Below, piece after piece: positions 1 to 12,036 of a stretch of DNA of 64,000 bases. Origin of the DNA: Loxodes magnus (Eukaryota; Ciliophora; Karyorelictea; Loxodida; Loxodidae); NCBI GenBank assembly GCA_946699065.1, contig CAMPDV010000119.1, positions 558,001-622,000 of the forward strand, written 5' to 3'. Position numbers and translations under genes: made by a program. The notes beneath the pieces are model-generated. The model saw only the letters and a program-made list of their open reading frames with translations. It did no database searches and had not been told where the DNA came from. Each line of letters starts with the position of its first letter. Positions within the stretch are counted from its first letter, which is position 1.

Positions 1-1514
1 TTGCTCAAGAAACTAAGAACCCATCTTAAATTGAAGCAAAATTGTAGAAATTAACTTTGATTGATTCTATGTCAACTGAAGTCGTTGATAATTCAACATT
101 TACCTTTATTAATCCAAATCAAACACAATCAAAAAGAAATATGATTGAAAGCTTAGAACAGAATTCTAAGTTATGGAAGGAATAATAAGAAATGCTACAA
201 CAAGAAGAAAGTAATGAAGATGAGAGTAGTAGATAATTCACTTTAATAAAAGAGCAGTAAACTTATCAAGAGGATTTAAAGTCAGATTATAACTTTAATT
301 CAGATTAAGATAATCAAATTTAACATTTTCTTTTCCGAGAAGAATCAAAATAGACTATTGAGATCTAAAAATAGCAGGAATAGGTTGATACAAACAAAGA
401 ATAAATATAAGAATTTGTCAATAAGCCAGAAATTTCAAATAAAGTACGAAAGAAACAGAGAAAGCCATTTAAATCAAAAAAATAAAGAGGAAAATATAGT
501 AATGAGATTTAAAGCAAAAATGGTTAAATAAAAAAAGTAAATGAAAAAAAGGAAATAATTGTGAAAAATAACTTGAAAGATAATTATAGAAATAAAATAG
601 TTAAGGATGTGGAAAGTAAACTACAAAGCTTTGAATTCGACTAACCAGAATCACCAGATTTAATTTAAAGGCCTGTTGTTATATTGGCTGATAAATCTAT
701 TTATGAAGGATAATGAAATAGCGCAAATTAAAGACATGGAAAAGGAATTTAAATATGAAAGGATGGAGTGAAGTATTAAGGATATTGAAAGAATGATAAA
801 GCGTCTGGAAAAGGGAGATTAATATACGCAGATGGAGATGTTTATGAGGGAAATTGATTGGATGATAAAGCAAATGGCTATGGTGTTTATTATCACTCTG
901 ATGGAACTATTTATGAAGGAGAGTGAAAAAATGATTAATAGCATGGAAGAGGGAAAGAAATATGACCTGATGGAGCTACATATGAAGGAAATTACGCTAT
1001 AGGAATGAAGAACGGATATGGTATAATTTAATGAGCAGATAAAAGTCACTATGAAGGAAACTTTACTAACAATAAAATTGATGGCTTTGGTACTTACATA
1101 TGAAATGATGGAAGAATATATGAAGGTGAGTGAAAAGATAATAAAATGTAAGGACTTGGGGAATTTAAGTGGCCTGATGGAAGGAAGTATGTTGGAGAAT
1201 ATTTAGATGATAAAAAACAAGGCATGGGAACATTTTTTTGGCCTGATGGAAAAAGATACGAAGGATAATGAAATAAAGGAAAAATGCATGGAGAAGGTAA
1301 ATATTACTCATAAAATTAAAAATCATTTAGAAAAGGATTATGAGTAGAAGGAAAAAGAATAAGTTGGTTAAATGAATCGTTCTAAAAAGTATAATAAAGC
1401 TGTGATAAGTCTATTTCAACTTAGCCATAAGGAACAGGTATTTCAGGTAGAGGCAATATAATATAGTTGGACAGAGGAGAATGTGGATCAAATTGCGAAT
1501 GTTTAATATTTTGA
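1..1514 (+). CDS. MORN-repeat protein, 5' truncated by window edge
   Basis: The frame is open from the first bases to a TGA at 1512-1514, so the true start lies outside the window (first internal ATG at 69). The N-terminal ~220 codons are Q/K/E/N-rich low-complexity sequence. The C-terminal half carries about eight MORN repeats of the Y-E-G-x-W...G-x-G type (e.g. IYEGEWKNDQQHGRG). MORN repeats bind membranes and scaffold cytoskeleton or membrane junctions. Reading TGA as Trp restores the MORN tryptophan in several repeats (e.g. YEGxW), and TAA/TAG fall where Gln is usual. It is clearly a paralogue of the IQ-MORN gene at 44921-46060, with the same repeat order and near-identical motifs. After the last repeat there is a short Cys-rich tail (GECGSNCEC). 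Family confidence is high; the specific role is unknown. Confidence 0.9.
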
Positions 1515-3014
1515 TTTGTTTAGTAATCTTCTACTTAAAAGCGCTATATATTTTAAATAATTAAAATCAAAAGTGACTCTATACTCTAAGTACTTGATTA
1601 TTTATGATTCAATCAGATATTCAAATTATTAGAATGAAATTCCAAGCAGAAAGATAATGAAAAATTCATTAAATTACATCACATAATTAACAACGAGTGA
1701 ATATATAATGTAACTGTCTTAAGTTTTAGCCTTATATAATTTATTTTAATAATCTTAATAAATTTAAAATAAAATCTGCTTTATAGCCCACCAGTCTTAA
1801 AGTTAGAAATTTAATATTAAACTTTTATTTTAAATTTTAAGCTTTAGTAATTATAAAATAGTTATTATATCAACCTACGATTATTTAATTTTCCCTATTG
1901 GAAAATAGTTAGATGTTAATATTGCTTTTACTTTAGACTAAAAGAAAAAAGAATCGTGAAAAATTAAGGGGAAAAAGATTTAGACCTTATTGCAATTAAG
2001 AAGGTAAAACTTACAGAAAAAAATACTCTAACTAAGCAAAGAAGCTCAATATATCTAATATACAGTTAATGAATTAATTAAGAAATGATTGGATATCAAC
2101 CTATCGGAACTATTAGAAAGAACAAACTAAAAATCGTAAAAACTTATGATATACATGATTCAAGTAAATTTGAAGTTAATTATTTTATTCAACATTGAAC
2201 TTTTAATTCTTGATGAACCAAATATAGGTGGAATCACGTTAATTTATTATTATTATTATATATCTTGACATATTTAAATTTTTAAACTTAAGATTTTTTT
2301 ATATCTTCAATTGAAAGAAATGCTATTTTCGATTTAAGACGCTAATATATGTTTTATAATCATTTTTAAATCTCATATTGAGCGCTTCATTACTCAATCA
2401 CTCCTATTTTTATCTCTTTCTTTTAATTTTTCTCTATTTTCAAAGACTCAAATCTTCTTAACACTAACTTTCTATGAAACATTGTTATTTATAAATTAAA
2501 TATTTTAATTAAGTATTTGTTATTGTATTTACAGCTTTAAACATACAGCATAATTATTTTAATATACCATACAATATTGTTATTTTAAATTGATTTTATT
2601 TTAAAGAATCTTTATCATAATTTATTAAATTACTATAATTATGACTATTTGCAAATTCTTGATTAATACTATATCTATATTACAATAGCTAATACATACA
2701 GCAAAATCAATTTAATAAATAAGCTCAAAATTACTAAAATTTTATTGAATAACATCCTGTATTAAGCTTCTTGGACTGCTTTTATATTAAATATATGCCT
2801 TCTTTTAAGTCTCACTAAGTCAAATTCATTTACTATATTTATTAAATCAAGATTTACGTTTTTACGCTCATATTTACCTTCAAGATAGAAAATAAAAACC
2901 AGTATCAAATAATTTAATAGCTTTTTTACCTTAGATTACTTTAATAAAACTAGCGGATATGAAATAGTTATATTTGCTCATTTTTTTTTATTTGACATTA
3001 ATTAAAAAAGTAAC
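1515..3014. other. AT-rich intergenic DNA with a possible ABC-ATPase relic
   Basis: No intact gene is seen. The stretch is strongly AT-rich with many TTAA, TAG and CTA words. The only protein-like signal is the short ABC Walker-B-like segment listed separately at 2164-2232. Confidence 0.6.
2164..2232 (+). pseudogene. Possible relic of an ABC-transporter ATPase (Walker B)
   Basis: One frame reads a hydrophobic strand followed by ELLILDEPNIGG, which matches the ABC Walker B plus D-loop pattern (hhhhDEP...G). The preceding residues (VNLKLIILFNI) resemble the helix that normally follows the signature motif. No LSGGQ signature, Walker A or extended open domain could be found nearby. If real, this is only a fragment of a decayed gene. 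A chance match is possible. Confidence 0.3.
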
Positions 3015-3386
3015 TCAACTAGGAGAGATTGAGCCACCACATGAGCATTTTTGATCTTGATTTGGGTTTTCTGAAACTACAAATTTACTTTCGATTATGT
3101 CGTTTTTTAAATCTACGAGGATTCCTTGAAAATATTAAAGGAATTCGCTGTCTGTTATTATACGGGCTCCCTCTTGCTCATATATTATGTCATTTCGATT
3201 TATGTTCTAATTTTCATCAAGATCAAACTAGCAAACATAACCTTAGCATCCACCTCCTGTTAGGGATACTTTAAATATTTTGTCAGGATGCAATTCTGAT
3301 AGTTTTCTTATTCTTTAAACTGCGTTTTAAGTAAGCTTTACATTCCAAGTATTTGCAAAATGCATTTGACCAATTTGTTTTTTCAT
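3015..3386 (-). CDS. ISCA/HesB-type iron-sulfur cluster assembly protein
   Basis: A 123-residue A-type Fe-S scaffold/carrier, normal size for the family (~105-150 aa). These proteins pass [4Fe-4S] clusters to targets, usually in mitochondria. It shows the start helix VKLTQNAVQRIRKLSEL, the first ligand loop GGGCQGY (Cys47), the conserved strand IIYEQEGARIITD, and the C-terminal KCSCGGS (Cys114 and Cys116). All three cluster-ligand cysteines are present. Several Gln are encoded by TAA/TAG. The stop is TGA; the start is the ATG at 3386, and another in-frame ATG lies three codons upstream (3395). No clear targeting presequence is seen. It could be ISCA1- or ISCA2-like; the sequence alone does not decide. 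Confidence 0.9.
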
Positions 3387-4917
3387 TTATTACATATTAA
3401 GGATTTTTACATTAATAGATAACTAAAAAATCTATAATCTTTTTCACTTTTTCACTCAAATCTAAGATTTATCTATATATCATAAAATAGTTTTAAATCC
3501 AGCTTTCAAATAAAAGTTCAGACTATTTTATACTAATCTACTTGAATCATAATCTAACTTCTTTTAAACTAAGCTAATATTGTAATGTACTGATAATAAA
3601 TGATAATTAAACTTCTAAACAAGGAATAACATAATACTAAGGCAGTTTCTTTTTAGTGTCTTTTTTATAATTACTCTTATTATTTTCAAATAGTAGGCAT
3701 TTTAAAAATTACCTTTATTAAACTCTTAGTTTCTTAGTTAAATATTTTATATCTCTTTCTATTGAGAACTTAATATCCTTATACGAGGATATTTAATAGT
3801 TAAGATTATGCAGAAGCTTTATAAGCAATTGTTACAGGTATAATTATAGTGATAAAGCTACTTCAGGGGTAAGCTAATGTGATCTAGGCTATTTCTAAGG
3901 GCTTTATTTTTTAAAATCTTTATAGTATTTAGCATCTAATTATCATAAGTTTTGCTTACCTATTTCTGAAACTAAGATTTAAAATAAAAGTTACTTAGTA
4001 AGTAAAATTTTTATCGTATTAGCATTTTATATTAATAGGAAAGCGTTTAAGATATATTAATTCTGAAATTCCTAATGAATGGCATTGAAAGTAAACTTAA
4101 GAAGCTATTAATTAGATAAGTTATAAGTTAAATAAATATCTTTTACGAGACTAAATACTTTACTATAGTAGCAAAAAGGTAAAGCTAAAAGAAAATTATT
4201 ATCAATCAAATCTCCAAGGTTTAAACACTTTAATACTATTAAACTGTCAATAAATAGATGCATAAGCTTTTAATAAGCTAAAGAAATTATAGATTATAGA
4301 CTACTAGAAATTTATCCATTTTCTACGAAGATTAAATACCTTAATATTCAAACATTTCTAGAGTTTGAATGATTTTAAATTATGAACATTCAAATTACTA
4401 AGTAATAAAATAGCTTCTTCATAAATTCACTTCACAACTCCGTATCATTCATAAACAAAACTCTAATGTGAATAAAGCATAGCAATATATATAAAACTTA
4501 GTATGTATATCTCTCATATTGTCTAAGTGGGATGATATTGTAAATGAAGATAGAGAACTTATTAAGAGTAGAATATAGTTTATATAAAATTAGTCTAATA
4601 TAATAATAAGGTATTAATCCACTTTTCTAAGAGAATAAATAGATTAGAGTATTTTTATTCATTTAAGTTACTCTTTAATTTCCTCTTTGCTTTTACTTAA
4701 GCCTTTGCTTTTGCTTATTCTCCTTTTTCTCTTAGATTTTCTAGTTAAATTTTATAATTTTTTATGTAGAGCAAAGATTGTTCTTAGCTAGTCATTCAAC
4801 TAGTAGTAGTATAGTAATATAGTAGTAAATCAGATGAGCTATGTATAGAGTAGTGTTAGATGATTTGGTAGTTAAATATTAATTTAATTTAGATATTATT
4901 TCCATAATTACTATTTA
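3387..4917. other. AT-rich intergenic DNA, no gene seen
   Basis: No recognisable protein motif in any frame and no RNA gene. Rich in AG, CT and TA steps. A short TAG/TAA-rich run sits just upstream of the TOM40 start. Confidence 0.6.
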
Positions 4918-5913
4918 ATGGGTTTGATTGCAGGTACTAGGGCACATTGTGAGGAGCCGCCTAAACCAAGTAGCGACTAAGAGAAGGACTCTAAATAGAA
5001 GCAAGAAGAGCTTCTTTTTGACGAAATGGATTAATTCTCATAATCTATGCAGAAATTTCCTGAGAGACCTCCTGCTTTTGATGTCCTCATGAACTAAGTT
5101 AAACTTATAAACTTTCTTGAACCTCTAGATGGCCTTAGAGTGGAATTAGGACTTTCCCTAAGCCCACACTTACAACTTTCAAATATTTGGGCGTTACATC
5201 CAGCACATCCAGGTATTTACTGCCTCAATGCAATTTTTGTAGGAGGGAACGTAATGAGTCGAACAGCATAACCTAATCCGTTGATGATGGGAAGATACGA
5301 ACCATATAGTGGAAGACAAGATATTAGGTTTATGTATAAGTTTAGCGAAAATGTTGAAGCAAAAATCAATGCAAACTATATGAGCAGATAATTGAGTTAA
5401 AGCTAGATAACACTAGAAATGGATTACGCTGGATTTAATTATATTAGCAACTTCAAAGTATCTCCAACTTTGGATTTTATGACTTTCAGTTATATGCAAA
5501 GTCTTGGCAGTTAACTAGCTTTTGGATTTGAGTTCGTTTAAGCTGTCGTACCTAAAATAAATACATCTCTCAATTTAGGTGGAAAGTATAAGGTTGATAA
5601 TTTAAACTTCTTTTGGTAGTGACTAGGCGGATATAATTCCTTTAACCTTGGTGCTACCATCACTGGCAATAAAAACGTTACTTTTGCTACTGAAGTATCC
5701 ATGAATCCAATGACTTAAGAGACTGAATGCTCACTAGGATGTGCTGTCAAATTTCCAAGAGCTAAATACCATGCACTGCTTAACAGTAGAGGAGTTGTTA
5801 CAAGTTATTTAATGCATGCCTTAAACCCTTTTATCAAAATCAGCTTTTGCGGAGAAATTGATTATAGAAAAGGAGAACATCGCTTTGGAATAGGATTTAA
5901 TATGGGAACTTGA
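4918..5913 (+). CDS. TOM40: TOM40, mitochondrial outer-membrane protein-import channel
   Basis: A 331-residue beta-barrel of the Tom40/VDAC porin superfamily, the central pore of the TOM complex. A polar N-terminal segment (~60 residues, Q/E/K-rich) is followed by the family entry region RPPAFDVLMNQVKLINFLEPLDG. Then come alternating amphipathic strands typical of the 19-strand barrel (e.g. LMMGRYEPYSGRQDIRFMYKF, TLDFMTFSYMQSLG). It ends in a final strand of the RFGIGFNMG type, matching the usual Tom40 ending. The in-frame TGA at 'TGG TAG TGA' reads W-Q-W in a conserved strand, so it is sense there. Translation probably ends at the TGA at 5911-5913; further readthrough gives no barrel sequence. 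Slightly shorter than yeast or human Tom40 (387/361 aa). Confidence 0.88.
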
Positions 5914-6416
5914 GACTCAGAAATTTTTAAATTTAAATTTAATGTTTCAGACTCTTCTAATTAACCTAATTATCTTTAATCAGTCTAATAATTAGTACTC
6001 TAATAAAGATAATCTTACCTTAACTCTAACCCTGCTGATCTTATAATATAATCGTATTGTAGCTTTTATAATTTAGGTCTACTCTAATAATAAGTTACTA
6101 TTTTTTGTCTTTTAAGCTTTTAAAAAGTTATATTAAATTAAGATCTTCGTTTCAGCGTAAATTCCTCATTTTTACTCAAAAGTTAAAATTTAAATTTATT
6201 TAAAGAAAACCAGAAGAAACAGAAGGAGAATAGAAGTTGCTGTTAGATTAATTGATTAGCTTTTTAAGGTATCTAATGATTCAGCTTTAGATATTATTAT
6301 AGAACCTGAAGGAGAAATAATTAACATAAGCTAAACTGTAATTTGGACCAAATAGCAAGTGTCTTATAATGTGGAATTGATTTAAAATTAAATTAGTATA
6401 ATGAAGTTTATTTAAA
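5914..6416. other. Intergenic region with a weak open frame
   Basis: About 500 bp between TOM40 and the 7TM receptor. A Q/K/R-containing open frame runs through ~6190-6470 on the + strand, out of frame with the receptor. It has no recognised motif and no convincing start, so it is not called as a gene. Confidence 0.5.
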
Positions 6417-7391
6417 ATGTCTTAATCAGAAGTTATTCTATTCAATTTAATTTTAGTGATAGCCAGCTTGTCAATACTAGGAAATCTAAGCGTAATAATT
6501 GTTTATGCTATTTTTACTGAGTTAAGAAACTTTTCCTTCCTACTTATAATACACTTAACATGAGCTAATATACTTAATTCAATTGCTTATTTAATGTCAG
6601 CTGCAACGAATTTTTAGCAATAGGGATTTTTATGCATATTATAGAGTGTGCTGCTAGAGTATACAAATATTGCAGTATTTTTGTGAACGACTATTATAGC
6701 CTTTAAGCTTTACTAAGTAACTATAAAAGGAATTATTAATGTAGAAAAGTACTACTTTGCATTTATTATCTGTGGATGAGGATCTCCTCTTATTTTAACC
6801 GCTTTGCCATTTACTACAGACTCATATGGTTTTGTATATGATTGATGCTGAATTAAAAAAAATTAATTTGGAGATATTTGAAGAATGGTATGTCTGTACA
6901 TTCCGTTAGTAATAGTGATTCTCTTAAATATATTCCTAAGCGTCAAGGTGTAAAGATACTTTAATTCTATAACGAGGAAGGCAAATCCTTAGTAGCTTTA
7001 AATATGATTACTTGCAATTCAATTTCCCCTTATTTTGATAGTTTCATATGCAATCATGATAGTGATCAGAACTCTGGAACTTTGATCAATTACTAACAAA
7101 AAAGTACTATTAATTGGGGAACTTTTTGCAGTATTTCATGGCATTTTAAGCTCAATTTGTTTTGGACTAAATAAAGCAGTTATTAAAATAGTTTGAAATA
7201 GAATCAAACCTTAAAAGAACATTCAAAGAGAACTAGTTTACTAAAAGGAAGCTACTAAGAGTTTTGAAAATTTGAACGATTCTGAGATAATAAGTTTTAT
7301 GGAGTCTTACTCTAAAAACTACGAAGTTAAGTAGCCAAATGAATCCGCATAAATTGACTTTCTCTTAACAAGCGAGTCAAATGAAAAATGA
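6417..7391 (+). CDS. Seven-transmembrane receptor, class E cAMP-receptor-like
   Basis: A 324-residue protein with seven hydrophobic segments (roughly residues 7-31, 40-62, 78-98, 112-132, 160-182, 203-225, 235-257). It has a GN motif in helix 1 (LGNLSVIIVY) and a Trp/Cys-bearing loop before helix 5 (YDWCWIKK). These features match Dictyostelium cAR/secretin-type GPCRs of the plasma membrane. The hydrophilic C-terminal tail (~60 residues, E/S/K-rich) would be cytoplasmic. Several intramembrane tryptophans are TGA codons. The stop is a tandem TGA-TGA (7389-7394). The same frame stays mostly open downstream to ~8850, so readthrough cannot be excluded. Ligand unknown. Confidence 0.75.
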
Positions 7392-8808
7392 TGACTTGAT
7401 TACTCATAAACTTTACTTAATTCAATATTGTGTTTCAGCTTTTTTTAATTATTTTAATGCTTCTAGATTATTAACACATTCCTTTAATTAAATCTTACTA
7501 AGTAGTTAAATAATAATACTTACAAATAGTGATGATATGATTATTAGTAAATAAACCAAAAGCAATTAAAGCTAATAGTTAGTATATTCCTTTGTTGTTT
7601 GCTTTTAGTAATTTTATCCTTTTTAGAGCTGAAAGTAGGTAATTATAAAAACCTAGAAATGCTGTCTGCTTATATAAGCAATCTTAATGTTGAACTTAGA
7701 ATTACTCTACTTTAACTTACCAGATTAATCTTATAGTCTCGAAATCTAATTAATAGTAATTATCTATATTAAATATTATTATTCTTTAGCTAATAGTTCG
7801 TTTCCAGTTATTCCCAAAAAACTTAGCCTTTTATATTTTTTATTTACCTTAGTGTTGAAAGAAAAAAGATAGATATTAATAATATTAGAGAAGCAAATCT
7901 AAAAGATATTGAATTACTACCTTTATATTATAAAGGGGAAATAAATCATATTGGATAGAAAGATTACTAGTTATTATAAGGATAAGCTCTTTTCATTTAT
8001 TATATACTGTTAACTTCAAATCTAAAGGGCTTTTATCATAGCAGTAGATTATAATTCATCAAATTACTTAAATAAAGGTTGAGATTATTAATCTTCAAAA
8101 AATAATAGAGTTATAGATATAAATGATTTATTAGTTCTGTAGAGATTTTGAGGAGACTGAAAGTTTTTAACTCAGAGCTTAATAGAAAATATAAGTATAT
8201 TATATAATTAAAGAATAAAAGGTTTGCTATTTTATCTAAATATAGTAGCTATCTAGCTATGATTCTCAAATATTAATTAGAAACCAAACTTTTTCTGTTA
8301 ATAGATTCTTCCTAAGCTTTCCTACTTCTAGATATATTTATAAATCCTTGTCTTAATTTGATTTTAGGTCCTGCAATTAGACAGAAAAAAGCTACTACTG
8401 GGAATAATTTCAAAGCATTATCTAAAATTGTAACCTTTTAATCCCAGATACTTACAACATTAAATTTAGCCTGTGGTTCCTTTTAAATAATAAACTTTGT
8501 AGTTCTATAAAGAATAAAAATAAGTTGATAGCTTAGATTAAACTCAAGCAAATTCAATTTTAAGATCTATATTAAATACAATTTTCTCTTAACCATCAAG
8601 CATTTTTTATCAAAGCTTTATGTATAAGAGATAGAAATTAAAGATTATTTCTTTAGAGAATGCTTAAGGAATTTACTACCTTAACTGATCAAATTATGCA
8701 AATACTACATATATCATTCATATGTGATTCTAGGTTACAAATCTACTTTTAAGTAATTTAAAGCCTCTATCTTTAAGTCTTATACAATACATACAGAAAT
8801 TAATTAAT
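7392..8808. other. Downstream open frame of unclear status
   Basis: The frame of the 7TM gene continues past its TGA-TGA with only a few further TGA codons to about 8850. It encodes a hydrophobic segment (near 7585-7630) and then a K/L/I-rich stretch. In this code an AT-rich non-coding sequence can look like that by chance, and other frames are almost as open. No family is recognised. It may be non-coding DNA, an eroded C-terminal half or a separate gene. Confidence 0.3.
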
Positions 8809-9253
8809 TCAAGTTAGGAAGTTTAATAATATATCCTCTGTGCTCTTAATTACCTTTTTAGAAGCTCCTCCAAAATTAAAATTAGTTCTTTTAGCTTTTA
8901 AAGTAGCTCCTACTATCAATCCAAATGCCATAAATCCAGCAAATTTTTTAGCTTTAGTTAAATACTTTTATCTCTTTACTTATCAGCTTTCTTGTATCAT
9001 CTATTCATTTATCTATCCTGTTTGGCTTTCTGCTTATCCTCCTATGATTTGCTATAAAAGTTTATTTTCTTTTATATTATCGAATCTAATTTAGGATTTA
9101 GTACGACACAAAGGACAAATGTGTTAGTTTTATAACGATGCTATGCATTACTTACAGAAACTGTATAAAATATTACTTATGACCACATGGTAAAGTAATT
9201 GGCCTTTTTAGTTTTTCAATACATATAGGGCAGTTTAGCTCTTCCTCTTGCAT
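8809..9253 (-). CDS. Small RING-finger protein with C-terminal membrane segment
   Basis: A 142-residue C3HC4 RING protein after removal of a 16-nt intron, probably a membrane-anchored E3 ubiquitin ligase of the RNF5/RNF185 type. The RING ligands are Cys8, Cys11, Cys22, His24, Cys27, Cys30, Cys40 and Cys43 (CPIC...LPCGHNFCKQC...CPLC). A Q/K-rich linker follows, then a hydrophobic segment (FAGFMAFGLIVGATL). Without the intron the RING breaks after CGH; splicing restores CGHNFC exactly. The start is the ATG at 9253, right before the RING; the stop is TGA at 8811-8809. Substrate unknown. Confidence 0.85.
9161..9176 (-). other. 16-nt spliceosomal intron in the RING gene
   Basis: On the minus strand the intron reads gtaatattttatacag. 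Removing it joins CGH to NFC and restores the zinc-ligand spacing of the RING; retaining it shifts frame and destroys the domain. Size and GT-AG ends match the ultra-short introns known from heterotrich-type ciliates. Confidence 0.88.
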
Positions 9254-10535
9254 TATTTATAAATTAAATGAGACTATTAGATATTAATCCTTATCTTAAT
9301 AACTATATTCACTACTTAATTCAGATAATACTTCAAAGCTAAGCAATCCAAGAACTTAAAGCATTGCTAGATTAACTAAAGTAATGATATAACGACATAA
9401 GAGTAAGGATTAGATATGAAAGAAGAGCTGATAATAACTATATAGCAATGTAAATAAGGATTTAAATAGATGACTAGGTACTAGCTTGAATATAATGTAA
9501 CCTATATAATATTACATTTATTTGATCTACTAGTATTTTATTATAATTTATAACTGATATTGTTAAAGCGTTACTATGAACAAGTCTATCTATTTTATTT
9601 ATAGGATAATATTAGACTCTGTAATGCTTAGTTATTCAGATCTAGCTGTCTCTATTAATTTTATATGCTTAGTTTACTATTGTAGTTAATTATTAAATTA
9701 GGAGGAAATTTTTTTTGTTTAGAAGTGAAAATAATTATAAGCTCTCTAATTCTCAGTCTGATTTTAGGTAATACATATATAGTAGATAGATAGGAGAAAG
9801 GTATCCAATTACTTAGAAACATATAGGCTTATAATGATTATAGGCTTATTATATAATATAAATCAAATTAGCTAACACTTAAAAAGGATAATTTGAGAGA
9901 TAAAAAACTAGTCCATTTAATGACTTTGTCTTTATATAAATTAATTTCCTAACTAATTCTTTTATAGAAAACTACTAGATTAATTATCAAATTATTGATA
10001 GCAACTAAGTATTAGAAAATGAAGCAAACTTAACTAGAGTAGCATTTAAAATAGTATAAGCTTTATAGATAATTAACTATGATTAATATAATAGAAGTAG
10101 CATAAAAAAGCTATAAATATATAAGGATCTTAGTATAAATATAGAATTATTTAATATATAATAATCTTATGCATATCACATGCTTATATATCTATCAATA
10201 AGTTTTAAGATATGAGCTGTGATTAAAAAACTAAATTTAAGTCTATAATTACAGTAATAAAAATCCGTATGTGATCTTATAGAGATTAAATCCAGTTATG
10301 ATTATTACTATTATAAGAGATTGCTCATTAAATGCTTTAAGATGTTAGTAATATAAGAAATAAATTATTTAAAGAGTTAAATGAGAGCTTCATATATAAG
10401 CAAGTAATAAACTATTCATTAAATAATAAGATGAGTAGTGTCTTTTCTATCTCTGTGGTAATACTTCAAATAAGCATCTGCTACTTTATATTTTTCTGTA
10501 TGTTCAAGTTTTTTTTTCATGGAACTTGAAATACT
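9254..10535. other. AT-rich intergenic DNA, no gene seen
   Basis: No recognisable motif on either strand. Dense in TAG/CTA/AGCT words and poor in CA/TG and AC/GT by eye. Confidence 0.6.
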
Positions 10536-11726
10536 TCATTAACTCTTTTTCGTCTAGAGATTCTAGTTTTTGACAGATTAAGAATCTAATGATTCATCAC
10601 GAAATCTTGGAACAGGAGAATTGCGTTGAATGCTTTAAGGTCTACTTAAATTTTTATGCCATTCTTGCGAATAGATGCTTGGTGTTTGTGGCTTTAATTT
10701 GTTAATAGGAATGAGTCTATTATATCTTTAACTTCCTGCTAAATACTAAACTTTATCCACTTCAGCTTAGGCTCTAAAGATTCTCTGCTTATTTTCCTCT
10801 TAAAGTTGCTAATCAAGTTCTTTCATTTTTTAGATTATTCTATGCTCTCTTCTATTATACTGAAGAGATTTAAATCCGTTCTCTAAACTATATGAAATAA
10901 AAGGATCTTGAGGAGGTTTAGGCTTTAAAGAGTAAACAATTGAAGGTGGTGGAGTTTTGCATTGGCTTAATTCTTTCCTAGTTCCCTCTTATTAATCTTA
11001 TAACTAAGTAATAAAATCAATCTCATCAGCATTCTATTCTTAGTTAGCTTCTTCTTATTAATGTTCCTGCTCCTCTTCTTTATCTGTTTCTTCGTTTTCT
11101 TCATTTTCTTCCTTTAGTGCTGTCTCATTCTCTTTATGTTCTTAATTCCTTTAAGCTTATCCGTATATTTTATTATACTCTTATTGTAGCTTTTAGAGAG
11201 CTAAGTAATGAATTAAATTCAGTTAGGAATTTATTTGACTATCCTTACAGTTGATTTCATCTTCAGCCAAACTTTCCCTTTGTTTTTTTATCTATTTTTA
11301 AAGCTCTAATATCTTTACTGTTACTCCAGCTTGTATTTTTTTCCGCTTTTTTGATTCTGAATTAGTTGTTTGAGGTCTATTTGGATATCCATGAAAATTT
11401 GCATCAATACCAGGCTCTAAATTTTTAATTTTTTTAGCTTATTTTTCATCTTGAATTTGCTAAGCAAGTTACTTACCCAGTAACTTTTACTTCAGCTTAT
11501 TTTCTAATTTGATCTAATTACTTTTCTGACTTTCAATTTCATCCTTTAGTTTTCTTTCAGTGTTAGCTTTTATTTTATTTTGCTTAATAGCTTCATACTA
11601 ATCAACTACTTATTACCAAAGCTTGTCCAATTTTTACGAGTTTTAAGTTTATTACTCATTACTCATAGTTTCAGGACTTTTGAGGTAGCTTTATTTCTGC
11701 ATTTATGAACCTAGAGTTTTAGACAT
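10536..11726 (-). CDS. Q/K/E-rich coiled-coil protein, family not recognised
   Basis: A 396-residue ORF with one TGA, the terminal one. The N-terminal half is a probable coiled coil (K/Q/E heptads around residues 35-110). It is followed by a conserved-looking Pro/Asn patch (DANFHGYPNRPQTTNSES), another helical stretch, an acidic E/Q run, and a C-terminal third with a motif-like block (PPSIVYSLKPKPPQDPFISYSLENG). Many Gln are encoded by TAA/TAG. Base composition is distinctly less AT-rich than the flanks, supporting coding. A ciliary or cytoskeletal role would be typical of such proteins in ciliates, but that is inference. It lies head-to-head with the RING-MFS gene. Confidence 0.75.
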
Positions 11727-12036
11727 AGTTTTATACTTTAAATTAAGTAATTTCATGTATAAATGAAATGGCTAAAGTGACATTAACTAAAATACCTCCT
11801 TTGTAACCTTATGTCTCTATAGCATACCCCATAATCCAAAATATCCTCTTATATTAAACGCCTACTAAATAAATCTCTGAGCATATAAATCATCATTAGT
11901 ATTAATAGTGATAAATTAAATGTAAAGATAGTAAAATAAGATTGGTAATATCTGATGGTAATATAAAAGGATATTAATATAGAATGGTTAAAGAAGTAAA
12001 GAGATATTGAAGTTAAAATATTTTTAATAGATTAAA
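11727..12036. promoter_or_regulatory. Divergent intergenic region (probable shared promoter area)
   Basis: 310 bp separate two diverging start codons (11726 minus, 12037 plus), so both promoters must lie here. No TATA-type box can be singled out in such AT-rich DNA. Confidence 0.4.
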
